From: Longimicrobium sp.
GTDB lineage: Bacteria; Gemmatimonadota; Gemmatimonadetes; Longimicrobiales; Longimicrobiaceae
Direction of reading: 5' to 3'
DNA: 64,000 nucleotides
Assembly (NCBI RefSeq): GCF_036388275.1
Contig: NZ_DASVSF010000107.1
Span: 77,890-141,889 of the forward strand
Positions 17,582 through 25,437 of this stretch are shown in pieces (within the stretch, counting starts at the first letter, position 1; the number at the start of each line of letters is the position of its first letter). The notes beneath the pieces are model-generated. The model searched no databases, was not told the origin of the DNA, and was given only the letters and a program-made list of their open reading frames with translations. Both the position numbers and the translations under genes were made by a program.

Positions 17582-17935
17582 ATGACCGTACCCTGCCGCC
17601 AGTGCAGCACCCCCGTGGATCCCTCCGCCCCCGTCTGCCCCGTCTGCGGCGCGGCGAATCCCGGCCAGCGCCACGGCCCGCCTCCGGGCCCCGCCGCCGC
17701 CGCCTCGTACGCCAGCGTGCAGCGGACCGGCCCCGAGCAGGTGGTGATCACGAACGTCGACATCCCGTTCGGCAGGATGGTGATGCTCATCCTGAAGGTG
17801 ATGATCGCGTCCATCCCCGCGTACATCCTCCTGATGATCATCTTCCTGGCGATCTTCGCGGTGCTCGGCGGGATGGCGGCCGCGATGATGCCGGAGCTGT
17901 TCAGCGGAGGCGGCGGGGGAATGGAGGGGCTGTAG
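17582..17935 (+). CDS. Zinc-ribbon protein with one membrane helix
   Basis: 117 residues. The N-terminal CRQCSTPVDPSAPVCPVCG is a four-Cys zinc ribbon. A Pro/Ala linker and the segment VVITNVDIPFGRMV lead to one long hydrophobic helix (about 67-102) and a Gly-rich end. Not recognised as a named family; zinc-ribbon plus helix is a common layout among small unknown proteins. Single gene, 70 bases after nrnA, ending before a terminator. Confidence 0.75.
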   Translation: MTVPCRQCSTPVDPSAPVCPVCGAANPGQRHGPPPGPAAAASYASVQRTGPEQVVITNVDIPFGRMVMLILKVMIASIPAYILLMIIFLAIFAVLGGMAAAMMPELFSGGGGGMEGL

Positions 17936-17955
17936 TCGATCGCCGCACGAACGCG

Positions 17956-17990
17956 AAGGGGGCGCATCCGGTCAGCCGGATGCGCCCCTT
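17956..17990. terminator. Hairpin terminator between convergent genes
   Basis: Arms gcgcatccgg and ccggatgcgc extended by G/C and AA/TT pairs to about 15 bp with one bulged G, loop tcag. It serves the zinc-ribbon gene on plus and the small membrane gene ending at 18013 on minus. Confidence 0.85.
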
Positions 17991-18012
17991 TCGCACTCTC
18001 GCCGTCCGGCCG

Positions 18013-18225
18013 CTAGAAGTCGCGGTACGGGCGGCGCTTGGCGTAGTTGTAGGCGGTGATGGCGGCGATCACGTGAGCCACCCATCCCAACAGCCCGCCC
18101 GTTCCCAGCCACAGGCCGGGGGTAAAGACGAACCAGAACAGCGCGCGGAACCATGCGCCGTTGTACAGCTGCCCCAGGCCGGGGATGAAGAAGCTCAGCA
18201 GAGCCGCAAAACCGGGATCACGCAC
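18013..18225 (-). CDS. Small TM2-like membrane protein
   Basis: 70 residues with two or three hydrophobic stretches. The N-terminal LLSFFIPGLGQLYNG is the motif of TM2/DUF5683-type small membrane proteins. It starts with GTG 18225 preceded by CGAGGA. Function unknown. Monocistronic, facing the zinc-ribbon gene across a shared terminator. Confidence 0.75.
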   Translation of the reverse strand: MRDPGFAALLSFFIPGLGQLYNGAWFRALFWFVFTPGLWLGTGGLLGWVAHVIAAITAYNYAKRRPYRDF

Positions 18226-18581
18226 GGTATCCTCGCTTTCGTATTCAGGTCGCAGGACACGCCCTCGTCCCGCTCAAAGGGAGCATACGGCGGAGCACCA
18301 GCGGAAGTTTCAGGTCCCGCGGACTACTGGAAAAGATGGTCTCACGCAGAGACGCAGAGCCGAAGAGAGAGAGAAGGGAGAGAGTGATCTGCACCGTTTC
18401 GGTGAAGCGCGATCCTCACCCCTCACCACAATCGTGCAGGCGGCGTGGCCCTCCTGTCCCTCGCCGAAACCGTAAGTGACGGTGGCGGAAAGAGTTGGCT
18501 TCCATCCACGCGGGCGTACCGGCGCTTGCATTGGAGGGATCGCAATCGAGACTTCCACATCACACCGGAGTTCAAGCCGAT
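18226..18581. other. Divergent spacer upstream of the subtilase
   Basis: 356 bases between the minus-strand small membrane gene and the subtilase. It contains the half-palindrome repeat at 18338-18384. I see no gene and no clear promoter boxes. Confidence 0.5.
18338..18384 (+). repeat. Degenerate half of the acgcagagg palindrome family
   Basis: Contains ctcacgcagagacgcagagc followed by a GA-rich run, matching the left arm of the complete palindromes at 41015-41113 and 42108-42208. No right arm is present. Confidence 0.65.
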
Positions 18582-19904
18582 ATGCGACGCTCCCTGCTTG
18601 TCCTTGCCGTGGCCGCGCTCGGTGCCTGCGACGGCGCCGACACTCCGCTGGCCCCCGACCTCCAGCCCTCGTCGCTGCTGGCGGCGGCGACCGACGGCTC
18701 CATCCCCGGCCACTACGTCGTACAGCTGAGCTGGGGCGCCAACGCCTCCGCGCTGGCCGCGGAGTACGGCCTCAAGCCCCGCTACGTGTACGAGCACCTG
18801 CTGAACGGCTTCGCGGGCTCCATCCCCGACGCCAAGGCGAAGGCGCTGTCGCTGGATCCCCGCGTGTTGAAGATCAGCGTGCAGCGGCAGTACCGGGTGG
18901 TATCGACCACGCAGTCCGGCGCCACGTGGGGGCTGGACCGCATCGACCAGCGCGCGCGGCCGGTGGACGGCAACTATACCTACGACTTCGACGGCGCCGG
19001 CGTCACCGCCTACATCATCGACACCGGCATCCGCTTCGACCACGTGGAGTTCGAGGGGCGCGCCGTGCCGGGCTTCGACGCGTACGCCGCCGATCCCACC
19101 GACCCGCTGCTGATCGGCGACATGAACAACGACTGCCAGGGCCACGGCACGCACGTGGCCGGCACCGTCGGCGGCAAGACGTACGGCGTGGCCAAGCAGG
19201 CCAAGCTGGTGGCGGTGCGCGTGCTGAACTGCGCCGGCTACGGCTCCGACGCCGACGTGATCGCGGGGATGGACTGGGTGGCGGCGAACGCCACGCTCCC
19301 CGCCGTGGTGAACATGTCGCTGGGCGACGTGATCCCCACCAAGACCCTGGGCACCAGCGCGCCCATCGACGACGCGGTGCGCGGAATGATCTCGTCGGGC
19401 ATTACCGTGGTCGTCGCCGCCGGTAACGGCTGGGGCAACGGCACCATCGGCGCGGACGCCTGCATGTTCCCCATCGCCAACGTCGCCGAGGCGATCACCG
19501 TGGCCGCGAGCAACGCGGCGGACACGCGCACCTCGTGGACCAACTACGGCGCCTGCGTCGACATCTTCGCCCCGGGCGACGGCATCACGTCGGCGTACAA
19601 CACCAGCTCCACGGCGACGGACGTGCTGGGCGGCACCTCCATGGCCAGCCCGCACGTGGCCGGCGCCGCCGCCCTGGTGCTGCAGCAGGCCCCCGGCGCC
19701 ACCCCGCAGCAGGTGCGCGACCTGCTGGTGGCCAGCGCCACGCAGAACATCGTCGTGCCCGTGACGCTGAACAGTGGCCACACCATGAACAGCCACCTGC
19801 TGTACAGCCGAGTGACGGTGCCGGTGACGACGACCACCGAGCCGGTGAAGACGAAGCCCTGCACGCCCAGGCGCCAACGGCAGGGAGAGTGCGTGAGTGC
19901 GTGA
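18582..19904 (+). CDS. Secreted lipoprotein subtilase (S8, proteinase K-like)
   Basis: 440 residues from ATG 18582; a longer in-frame start at 18495 would hide the signal sequence. The signal ends in the lipobox AALGAC (Cys16). An I9-type propeptide (about 40-107) is followed by the protease with Asp147 (YIIDTGI), His188 (CQGHGTHVAG), oxyanion Asn282 (AAGNGW) and Ser353 (GGTSMASPHVA). All are intact, so it should be an active extracytoplasmic serine protease. The last few codons and the stop fall inside an 8-bp tandem repeat, so the C-terminus may vary with repeat number. Confidence 0.95.
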   Translation: MRRSLLVLAVAALGACDGADTPLAPDLQPSSLLAAATDGSIPGHYVVQLSWGANASALAAEYGLKPRYVYEHLLNGFAGSIPDAKAKALSLDPRVLKISVQRQYRVVSTTQSGATWGLDRIDQRARPVDGNYTYDFDGAGVTAYIIDTGIRFDHVEFEGRAVPGFDAYAADPTDPLLIGDMNNDCQGHGTHVAGTVGGKTYGVAKQAKLVAVRVLNCAGYGSDADVIAGMDWVAANATLPAVVNMSLGDVIPTKTLGTSAPIDDAVRGMISSGITVVVAAGNGWGNGTIGADACMFPIANVAEAITVAASNAADTRTSWTNYGACVDIFAPGDGITSAYNTSSTATDVLGGTSMASPHVAGAAALVLQQAPGATPQQVRDLLVASATQNIVVPVTLNSGHTMNSHLLYSRVTVPVTTTTEPVKTKPCTPRRQRQGECVSA

Positions 19905-19919
19905 GTGCGTGAGTGCGGA
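19888..19919 (+). repeat. 8-bp tandem repeat agtgcgtg, locus 1
   Basis: Three full agtgcgtg units and a partial one, starting inside the subtilase gene and supplying its final residues and TGA stop. The same unit occurs at 20022, 24836 and 47851. Confidence 0.9.
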
Positions 19920-19976
19920 GGGTCACGCGTGATGCGCGGCTCTCCGGGTTCACCACAAATTCTGTGAACGCGCGAA

Positions 19977-20018
19977 GGGCGCCCTCCCGCGCGGGAAGGC
20001 GCCCCTCGTCTTTTTCAC
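19977..20018 (+). terminator. Rho-independent terminator of the subtilase
   Basis: Arms gggcgccctcccgc and gcgggaaggcgccc (one mismatch) followed by CTCGTCTTTTTC. Good plus-strand terminator with a T run. Confidence 0.88.
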
Positions 20019-20021
20019 TTC

Positions 20022-20067
20022 CGCACTAACGCACTAACGCACTAACGCACTAACGCACTAACGCACT
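20022..20067 (-). repeat. 8-bp tandem repeat, locus 2
   Basis: Five full cgcactaa units and a partial sixth on plus, reading ttagtgcg on minus. It is placed four bases beyond the speA stop. Same family as locus 1 with T in place of G at one position. Confidence 0.9.
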
Positions 20068-20071
20068 TCCC

Positions 20072-21997
20072 TCAGGCGTCGCCCTCGAGGTACGTGTACC
20101 CCGCCAGCCCCGCGATGTAGTCGGCGATGAAGGCGTTCGCCTCGGCGCGGGTGAGGCCCTTGGCGTTGGCGATCTTGCGGCGGAAGGTGCTGATCAGGTC
20201 CTGCGTGTTGAACTGCACGTAGTTCAGCACCTCGGTGATGGTGTCGCCGTGCACCAGGTCGCCGATCTCGTACCCCGTGTCCGTCAGCTTTACGTGCACG
20301 GCGTTGGTGTCGCCGAACAGGTTGTGAAGGTCGCCCAGGATCTCCTGGTACGCGCCGGTCAAAAAGATCCCCAGCACGTACGGGTCCCCGTGGCCGAATG
20401 TGTGGAGCTCCAGGCTGGGCTTGGGCTTCCGCCATCCCACGAACTGGTCGATCTTGCCGTCGGAGTCGCACGTCACGTCCTGCAGCGTTCCCCGGCGCGT
20501 CGGCTCCTCGTTCAGCCGGTGCACGGGCATGATGGGGAACAGCTGGTCGATGGCCCACGAGTCGGGGAGCGACTGGAAGAGCGAGAAGTTGCAGAAGTAC
20601 CGGTCGATCAGCATCCCGTGAAGCTCGGGAAGGATGTCCTCGTACTCCTCCGGGTCCTTCGCCGCCAGCTGCGCCACGCGGTTCATGATCGCCAGCCAGT
20701 ACCGCTCGCCGATCGCCCGCTCGCGCAGGGTGAGCGTGCCCGAGTTGAAGTGGTTCTGCAGCTGCTCCTTGATGAACGAGGCATCGTGGTACACCTCCCT
20801 CATGCTGCGGCCGTCCAGCTCGCGCAGCACCCCCGCCAGCTCCTGCACCAGCAGGTGGTCGTCTTCCGACACCTCGTCGAGCTCTTCGGGGCTCTGCGTT
20901 TCCAGGTCGATGACGTTGATCAGCAGCAGTGCGTGGTGCGCCGTGAGCGCGCGGCCGCTTTCCGAGATCACGTGGGGCATGGGCACCTCGTTCTCGCGGC
21001 ACGCCTCGGCCAGGGCGTAGACGATGTCGTTGGCGTACTCCTGCATGGAGTAGTTCACGCTGGCCGAGGTGGCGGAACGTGAGCCGTCGTAGTCCACGCC
21101 CAGCCCGCCGCCCACGTCCACGTACTCCACGTTCACCCCGATCTGGCGCAGCTCCACGTAGTACCGCGCCACCTCGGTCATCCCCAGCTTGATGTTGCGG
21201 ATGTCCTGGATCTGGGACCCCAGGTGAAAGTGGATGAGCTTCAGCGCATCCAGCTTCCCCGCCTCGCGCAGCTTGTCGAGCACGCGCATCAGCTGCGAGG
21301 CGTTCAGCCCGAACTTGCTGCGCTCGCCGGCCGACTCGCTCCAGCGCCCGGAGCCCGTCGCGGAGAGCTTGATGCGCACGCCGGCCATGGGCACCACGCC
21401 CATGTCGTCGGCCACGCGCAGGAGCACGTCGACCTCGCCCGGCTTTTCGATGACGATCACCACGCGGTGGCCGAGCTTCTGGCCCATCAGCGCCAGCCGC
21501 ATGAACTCTTCGTCCTTGTAGCCGTTGCAGACGATCAGGTGGTCCGTGCGCTCGGTGAGCGCCAGCACTGCCTGCAGCTCGGGCTTGCTCCCCACCTCCA
21601 GCCCCACCCCGTGCCGCTCGCCGAACGCCACGATCTCTTCGACCACGTGGCGCTGCTGGTTCACCTTGATGGGGTAGACGGTGGTGTAGCCGCCCTGGTA
21701 GTCGAAGTCGCGGATGGCCGTGGCAAAGCGCTCGCCCAGGTTCTCGATGCGCGTTCGCAGGATGTCGGAAAAGCGCAGCAGCAGCGGCAGCCCGACGCCC
21801 TGGGCCTCCAGGTCGGTGGCCAGCTCGAACAGGTCCAGGCCGCGGGCCGGGTCCTTGGTGGGGTGCACGGAAACGTGCCCCTTGTCGTTGATGTCGAAGT
21901 AGCCGATTCCCCAGCCTTCCACGTTGTACAGCTCGCGGGAATCTTCGATGCTCCACTTCTTGTCGATCTCTGCCTCCGGGCTCGGGCGCCTGGCCAT
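20072..21997 (-). CDS. speA: Biosynthetic arginine decarboxylase
   Basis: 641 residues; converts arginine to agmatine with PLP. ATG 21997 gives the usual start with WSIEDSRELYNVEGWGIGYFDIN; the longer in-frame reading is untranslated leader. The PLP Lys is Lys111 in TVYPIKVNQQ, with HFHLGSQIQDI, YVDVGGGLGVDYDGS and a C-terminal NLFGDTNAVH region typical of SpeA. With speB at 25.4 kb it forms the arginine to agmatine to putrescine route. Divergent from the ornithine cyclodeaminase-like gene; no clear ribosome site. Confidence 0.96.
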   Translation of the reverse strand: MARRPSPEAEIDKKWSIEDSRELYNVEGWGIGYFDINDKGHVSVHPTKDPARGLDLFELATDLEAQGVGLPLLLRFSDILRTRIENLGERFATAIRDFDYQGGYTTVYPIKVNQQRHVVEEIVAFGERHGVGLEVGSKPELQAVLALTERTDHLIVCNGYKDEEFMRLALMGQKLGHRVVIVIEKPGEVDVLLRVADDMGVVPMAGVRIKLSATGSGRWSESAGERSKFGLNASQLMRVLDKLREAGKLDALKLIHFHLGSQIQDIRNIKLGMTEVARYYVELRQIGVNVEYVDVGGGLGVDYDGSRSATSASVNYSMQEYANDIVYALAEACRENEVPMPHVISESGRALTAHHALLLINVIDLETQSPEELDEVSEDDHLLVQELAGVLRELDGRSMREVYHDASFIKEQLQNHFNSGTLTLRERAIGERYWLAIMNRVAQLAAKDPEEYEDILPELHGMLIDRYFCNFSLFQSLPDSWAIDQLFPIMPVHRLNEEPTRRGTLQDVTCDSDGKIDQFVGWRKPKPSLELHTFGHGDPYVLGIFLTGAYQEILGDLHNLFGDTNAVHVKLTDTGYEIGDLVHGDTITEVLNYVQFNTQDLISTFRRKIANAKGLTRAEANAFIADYIAGLAGYTYLEGDA

Positions 21998-22170
21998 GGT
22001 CGGTTCAGGTGAAAGCGGGGACGGAATTTGGAGCCGATGGCCCCCGCGCGAAAGTGGTGCCGCTCTCCGCGGCGCGCGCAGCCCCCGCCACCCTGTCGCG
22101 CCCGCGGGGCGGCGGATACTTTCCGGCGAGCACACGTCCCGAAAAAACGCCCGGACCCCAGATCCCTTCG

Positions 22171-23289
22171 ATGTACCACGCACCCGACTTTTCGCAGCCC
22201 CGCTTCGCCAGCGCGCCCGACGCCACCTTCGCGCCGGCCCCGGCCGACGGGGTGCTTCCGGAAGGTTTCTTTTCGACGACCAACCTGCCGACGTACGTCC
22301 GCCTGAACGGCGAGTGGAAGCTGCCCCGCGACCCGCGCATGGACAGCGCCCTGGTGCTGGACCCCGACGGCGTTCCGCGCGTGCTGGAGGCGCGCTACGT
22401 CCGCGCCGGGCAGCAGGTGGCCATGGGGCTGGCCGAGGACGGCAGCGAAGGCATCTTCGTGCACGCCAGCGGGCTGATGGGCGCCGAGGGCGACGTGGGG
22501 CCCGAGGGCGAGTTCAAGTTCATGTCGTCGGAGGTCAGCCGCGAAAAGCCGACGGACTACGGCGAGATGGCGCGCATCCTGGTGGACGAGCGCGAGCGCG
22601 GCGGCCACTTCATCTGGGTCGTAGGCCCGGCGGTGCTGCACTCGCGCGGCCGCGACACGCTGGCGTGGTTCATCCGCGAGGGGTACGTGGGCGCGCTGTT
22701 CGGCGGCAACGCGGTCGCCGTGCACGACATCGAGAGCGCCACCATGGGCACCACGCTGGGGATGAACAACCGTGGCATTCCCATGGAGGGCGGCCACGCC
22801 TTCCACATGCGCGCCATCAACCGCGTCCGTGCCGCCGGCTCCATCCCCGCAGCGGTGGAGCAGGGGATCATCCGCGAGGGGGTGATGCACGCCGCGGTGA
22901 CGTCGAAAGTGCCGTACGTGCTGGCCGGCTCCATCCGCGACGACGGCCCGCTTCCCGACACCATCACCGACGCCATCCGCTGCCAGGAGGTGATGAAGGA
23001 GCACACGCGCCGCTGCACGGGGGTCATCATGATCGCCACGGCGCTGCATTCGATCGCCACCGGCAACATGCTGCCGTCGTACGTGTGGAAGGAGGAGACC
23101 GGCGAGGTGCGGCCGCTCACGACGATCTGCGTGGACTCGTCGGAGTTCGTGGTCAGCAAGCTCAAGGACCGCGGCACGCACCAGGCCTTCGGCGTGATCA
23201 CCAACGCGCAGGACTTCCTGCACGTCCTTCGCTTTTACGTGGAGCAGGAAGCCGCCTCGCGCGCCCAGGCTCCCGCGGGCGTCGCCTGA
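22171..23289 (+). CDS. Archaeal-type ornithine cyclodeaminase-like protein (TIGR00300 / LOR-SDH family)
   Basis: 372 residues from ATG 22171. FSTTNLPTYVRLNGEW and MDSALVLD in the N-terminal LOR/SDH-like part, and VVGPAVLHSRGRDTLAWFIREG with LFGGNAVAVHDIESATMGTT in the C-terminal part, are features I recall from the archaeal family that turns ornithine into proline (Methanocaldococcus MJ1480 type). Family recall is from memory. Its place opposite speA and upstream of speB supports a role in arginine/ornithine use. The following gene overlaps its stop codon. Confidence 0.75.
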   Translation: MYHAPDFSQPRFASAPDATFAPAPADGVLPEGFFSTTNLPTYVRLNGEWKLPRDPRMDSALVLDPDGVPRVLEARYVRAGQQVAMGLAEDGSEGIFVHASGLMGAEGDVGPEGEFKFMSSEVSREKPTDYGEMARILVDERERGGHFIWVVGPAVLHSRGRDTLAWFIREGYVGALFGGNAVAVHDIESATMGTTLGMNNRGIPMEGGHAFHMRAINRVRAAGSIPAAVEQGIIREGVMHAAVTSKVPYVLAGSIRDDGPLPDTITDAIRCQEVMKEHTRRCTGVIMIATALHSIATGNMLPSYVWKEETGEVRPLTTICVDSSEFVVSKLKDRGTHQAFGVITNAQDFLHVLRFYVEQEAASRAQAPAGVA

Positions 23290-23738
23290 GCGCGGCGGCG
23301 GGCGGCGCCTCGCCCGGCGCCGTCAATCCGCACCTGGCCGCCGCGCTCTCCGCCGTCGCCCAGGCGATCCCCCCGGAGCGGATCGACGGCGCGTGGATCT
23401 TTCCCGCCCGGCAGCTGGGGCCGCGCGAGAGCGGGCTGGCGGTGCTCTCCGTCTTCGTGGAGGGGGACGAGGCGCGGAGGACGCGGACGATCTACACCAT
23501 CGGCTACGTGCTGGAGCCGCCCGCGCCCCGCGCCCGCCCGGTGCGCGCGGACGAGGTGGCGGAGCAGGGGACGGTGCCGGTGGACCGCGTCGGGCGCATC
23601 ATCGAGGGCGTGCTGCGGCGCCTGGACGAGCCCGAGATCCCGGACGTCCGCGAGACCGGGGGCGACGCGGAGAAGTGGAAGGACCTGCTGGGCGAGTTGG
23701 GCGGCCTTCCTGGTACCGTCGCCCAGCCGGGCCGGTGA
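23286..23738 (+). CDS. Conserved-looking protein of unknown function, non-standard start
   Basis: About 150 residues; not recognised. The frame is clearly coding: its end overlaps the GNAT gene by four bases, and internal sequence such as IPPERIDGAWIFPARQLGPR and RTIYTIGYVLE looks like a real domain. There is no ATG, GTG or TTG near the expected start. The only early candidate is a CTG at 23286 overlapping the TGA of the previous gene, which would mean coupled initiation at CTG. A later GTG in LAVLSVFVEG would lose about 48 residues. Confidence 0.55.
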   Translation: MSAAAGGASPGAVNPHLAAALSAVAQAIPPERIDGAWIFPARQLGPRESGLAVLSVFVEGDEARRTRTIYTIGYVLEPPAPRARPVRADEVAEQGTVPVDRVGRIIEGVLRRLDEPEIPDVRETGGDAEKWKDLLGELGGLPGTVAQPGR

Positions 23739-24196
23739 GGCCGCGGATCAGGATCGTCGAGGAGACGGACATCAGCGAGATGCACCGCATTCGCCTGGCC
23801 GTTCGTGAGAAACGCCTGGTCGATCCGTCGATGGTGCAGCCGGACGACTACCGCCGCCTGCTGGCGGAGAACGGGCGCGGATGGGTGGCCGAAGCGGAGG
23901 GGCGGATCGTGGGCTTTGCGGTGGCGGATGGGACGCGCGGCAACATCTGGGCGCTGTTCGTCCACCCGGATTTCGAGGGCCGCGGGGCCGGGCGGATGCT
24001 GCACGACACGATGATGGACTGGTTCTTCGCCTCGGGCGCCGACTCCGTCTGGCTGAGCACCGATCCGGGCACCCGGGCAGAGGCGTTCTACCGCGCTGCC
24101 GGCTGGCGGCCGGCCGGCGAGTACCACGGCGAGGCGCGCTACGAGATGTCGAGCCAGGACTGGCTTGCGAGGGGTGGGGGAGGGGAGAGGCGCTGA
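23735..24196 (+). CDS. GNAT-family N-acetyltransferase
   Basis: 153 residues from GTG 23735. RIVEETDISEMHRIRLAVRE at the N-terminus, then GRIVGFAVAD, IWALFVHPDFEGRGAGRML (the acetyl-CoA pyrophosphate loop Q/RxxGxG/A type) and AEAFYRAAGWRPAGEY define GNAT. The substrate is unknown. Last gene of the three-gene run that begins with the ornithine cyclodeaminase-like gene. Confidence 0.88.
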   Translation: MRPRIRIVEETDISEMHRIRLAVREKRLVDPSMVQPDDYRRLLAENGRGWVAEAEGRIVGFAVADGTRGNIWALFVHPDFEGRGAGRMLHDTMMDWFFASGADSVWLSTDPGTRAEAFYRAAGWRPAGEYHGEARYEMSSQDWLARGGGGERR

Positions 24197-24248
24197 AGGC
24201 GGACGCTGATCGGAACGCGTCGTTTCCCCGGCGAGTGCACGGTGCGGC

Positions 24249-24277
24249 TTGACCGCACTTATCAAGAATGATTATCG
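24249..24277 (+). promoter_or_regulatory. Possible sigma70-like promoter of the Fur-family gene
   Basis: TTGACC at 24249-24254 with a 17-base spacer to TTATCG at 24272-24277. The -10 box is weak. The operator-like repeat at 24266-24280 lies over it. Confidence 0.45.
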
Positions 24278-24280
24278 TTC
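24266..24280. promoter_or_regulatory. Fur/PerR/Zur-type 7-1-7 operator
   Basis: GAATGATTATCGTTC, a 7-1-7 inverted repeat with one mismatch, very close to the known Fur/PerR box core ATGATTATCAT. It is 43 bases before the Fur-family start codon and overlaps the likely -10 box, so negative autoregulation is the natural reading. Confidence 0.7.
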
Positions 24281-24323
24281 CAGGCAGAACGCCCGCGCGA
24301 CGGCCCGCTCCCGAGGACCCTTC

Positions 24324-24830
24324 ATGGCCACGATCGAAAAGAACGCCACGGCCCCGCACCTTCACCTGTTCCGCCGGTACCTGCGCCAGCAGGGGCTGCC
24401 GGTGACGCAGCAGCGCGAGGTGGTGGCCGACGTTCTGTTCAGCAGCACCGAGCACCTGTCGGTGGAGGAGATCGAGGCCGAGCTCAAGAAGCGCGGCGAG
24501 CGCATCGGCAAGGCGACGATCTACCGGACGATGGAAATCCTGGTGCGCGCCGGGCTGGTGGAGGATCACGACTTTGGCGACGGCTTCAAGCGGTACGAGC
24601 ACCTGTTCGGGCGGCAGCCGGTGCACGAGCACTTGGTGTGCACCCACTGTCGCAAGGTGGTGGAGTTCCGGCGCCGCGAGATCCACCGCATTCAGGACGA
24701 GGTGGCGCGCGAGCACGGCTTCATGGCCGTCCGCCACCGGCTGGAGATCTACGGCCTGTGCGCCGACTGCCGCGCGGCGGGCGTACAGCTGAGCAACGAC
24801 GGCGTGGCGTGCCCGGCGCTGCGGTTGTGA
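24324..24830 (+). CDS. Fur-family transcriptional regulator
   Basis: 168 residues from ATG 24324 preceded by CGAGGA; the longer frame from 24249 would cover the promoter. N-terminal winged helix: GLPVTQQREVVADVL, HLSVEEIEAELKK, GKATIYRTMEILV. C-terminal metal domain: HEHLVCTHCRKVVEF and LCADC, two CxxC pairs forming the structural zinc site. Whether it senses Fe, Zn, Mn or peroxide cannot be told. A Fur-type box overlaps its promoter. Confidence 0.93.
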   Translation: MATIEKNATAPHLHLFRRYLRQQGLPVTQQREVVADVLFSSTEHLSVEEIEAELKKRGERIGKATIYRTMEILVRAGLVEDHDFGDGFKRYEHLFGRQPVHEHLVCTHCRKVVEFRRREIHRIQDEVAREHGFMAVRHRLEIYGLCADCRAAGVQLSNDGVACPALRL

Positions 24831-24835
24831 ACGGC

Positions 24836-24870
24836 AGTGCGTAAGTGCGTTAGTGCGTGAGTGCGGAAGT
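24836..24870 (+). repeat. 8-bp tandem repeat, locus 3
   Basis: Four units agtgcgta, agtgcgtt, agtgcgtg, agtgcgga plus a partial one, starting five bases after the Fur-family stop and running into its terminator. Confidence 0.9.
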
Positions 24871-24872
24871 GG

Positions 24873-24906
24873 ACCGCCCCGTGAGATGATCTCGCGGGGC
24901 GGTTTT
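24873..24906 (+). terminator. Rho-independent terminator of the Fur-family gene
   Basis: Arms accgccccgtgagat and atctcgcggggcggt (one G-T wobble) followed by TTTTC. Confidence 0.88.
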
Positions 24907-25025
24907 CGTTCGTGCGGTCGAGGATTGTGCAGCGTGGGCCGGTGCCGCGGGGGGCCCTCACTCGGGCCCTCACCCCCCGATCCGCCTCGGCGGTCGGACG
25001 GCGGATGCGGTCCGGCTCGTGCAGC

Positions 25026-25226
25026 GCGCCGGGCCTGCGGGTGCAGTCCGCGCAGGCGGACTTCGTGCCGTTTCAGCTGCGGTTTCAACCGCCGGACAAA
25101 AGCCGGGGTGCTCTGCATCCGTGACCGCTGCCGCGCCCGGGCTTGTACGTGTCCGCCGCTAGATCCTTCGGCCCGCGAGGCTCGGCGGACGGGCGAGTTC
25201 GGTGCGCAGGGGCCTCAGGATGACAG
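25026..25226 (+). repeat. Two-part dispersed repeat, copy A
   Basis: The first part contains gtgcagtccgcgcaggcgga and ggtttcaaccgccgga up to ctctgcatcc. The second runs from ctagatccttcggcccgcga to cctcaggatgacag. Both parts recur in the same order at 63620-63876; the second part alone recurs at 47157-47224 (minus) and 47752-47818. Confidence 0.88.
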
Positions 25227-25261
25227 GCTATGGTGCACCAAAGACTTGGGCGCGCCGAAGT

Positions 25262-25337
25262 CTGGTGTGTACCCCCTCTCCCACGCTGTTTGTGGGAGAG
25301 GGTGGCACGCGTGTCAGCGCGGCCGGGTGAGGGCCCC
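25262..25337 (-). repeat. Composite hairpin repeat, copy 2
   Basis: On minus it reads gggccctcacccggccgcgc, then the ctctcccac / gtgggagag hairpin with loop aaacagc, almost identical to 13858-13932. Confidence 0.88.
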
Positions 25338-25437
25338 AGCGAGGCTTGGTGAACGCGCCCTTCCGCTTGACGCGGCCCGGCGTGTGCCTTCTTTTCGGCG
25401 TCCGAACCCGAGACGAACGCCGAGCCTGATTGGATAG

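Larger units (their letters stand above)
24910..25437. other. Repeat-filled spacer upstream of speB
   Basis: About 530 bases with no gene. Almost all of it is dispersed repeat (25026-25226 and 25262-25337), leaving roughly 100 bases before the speB ATG, where GATTGGATAG precedes the start. No clear promoter was seen. Confidence 0.6.
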
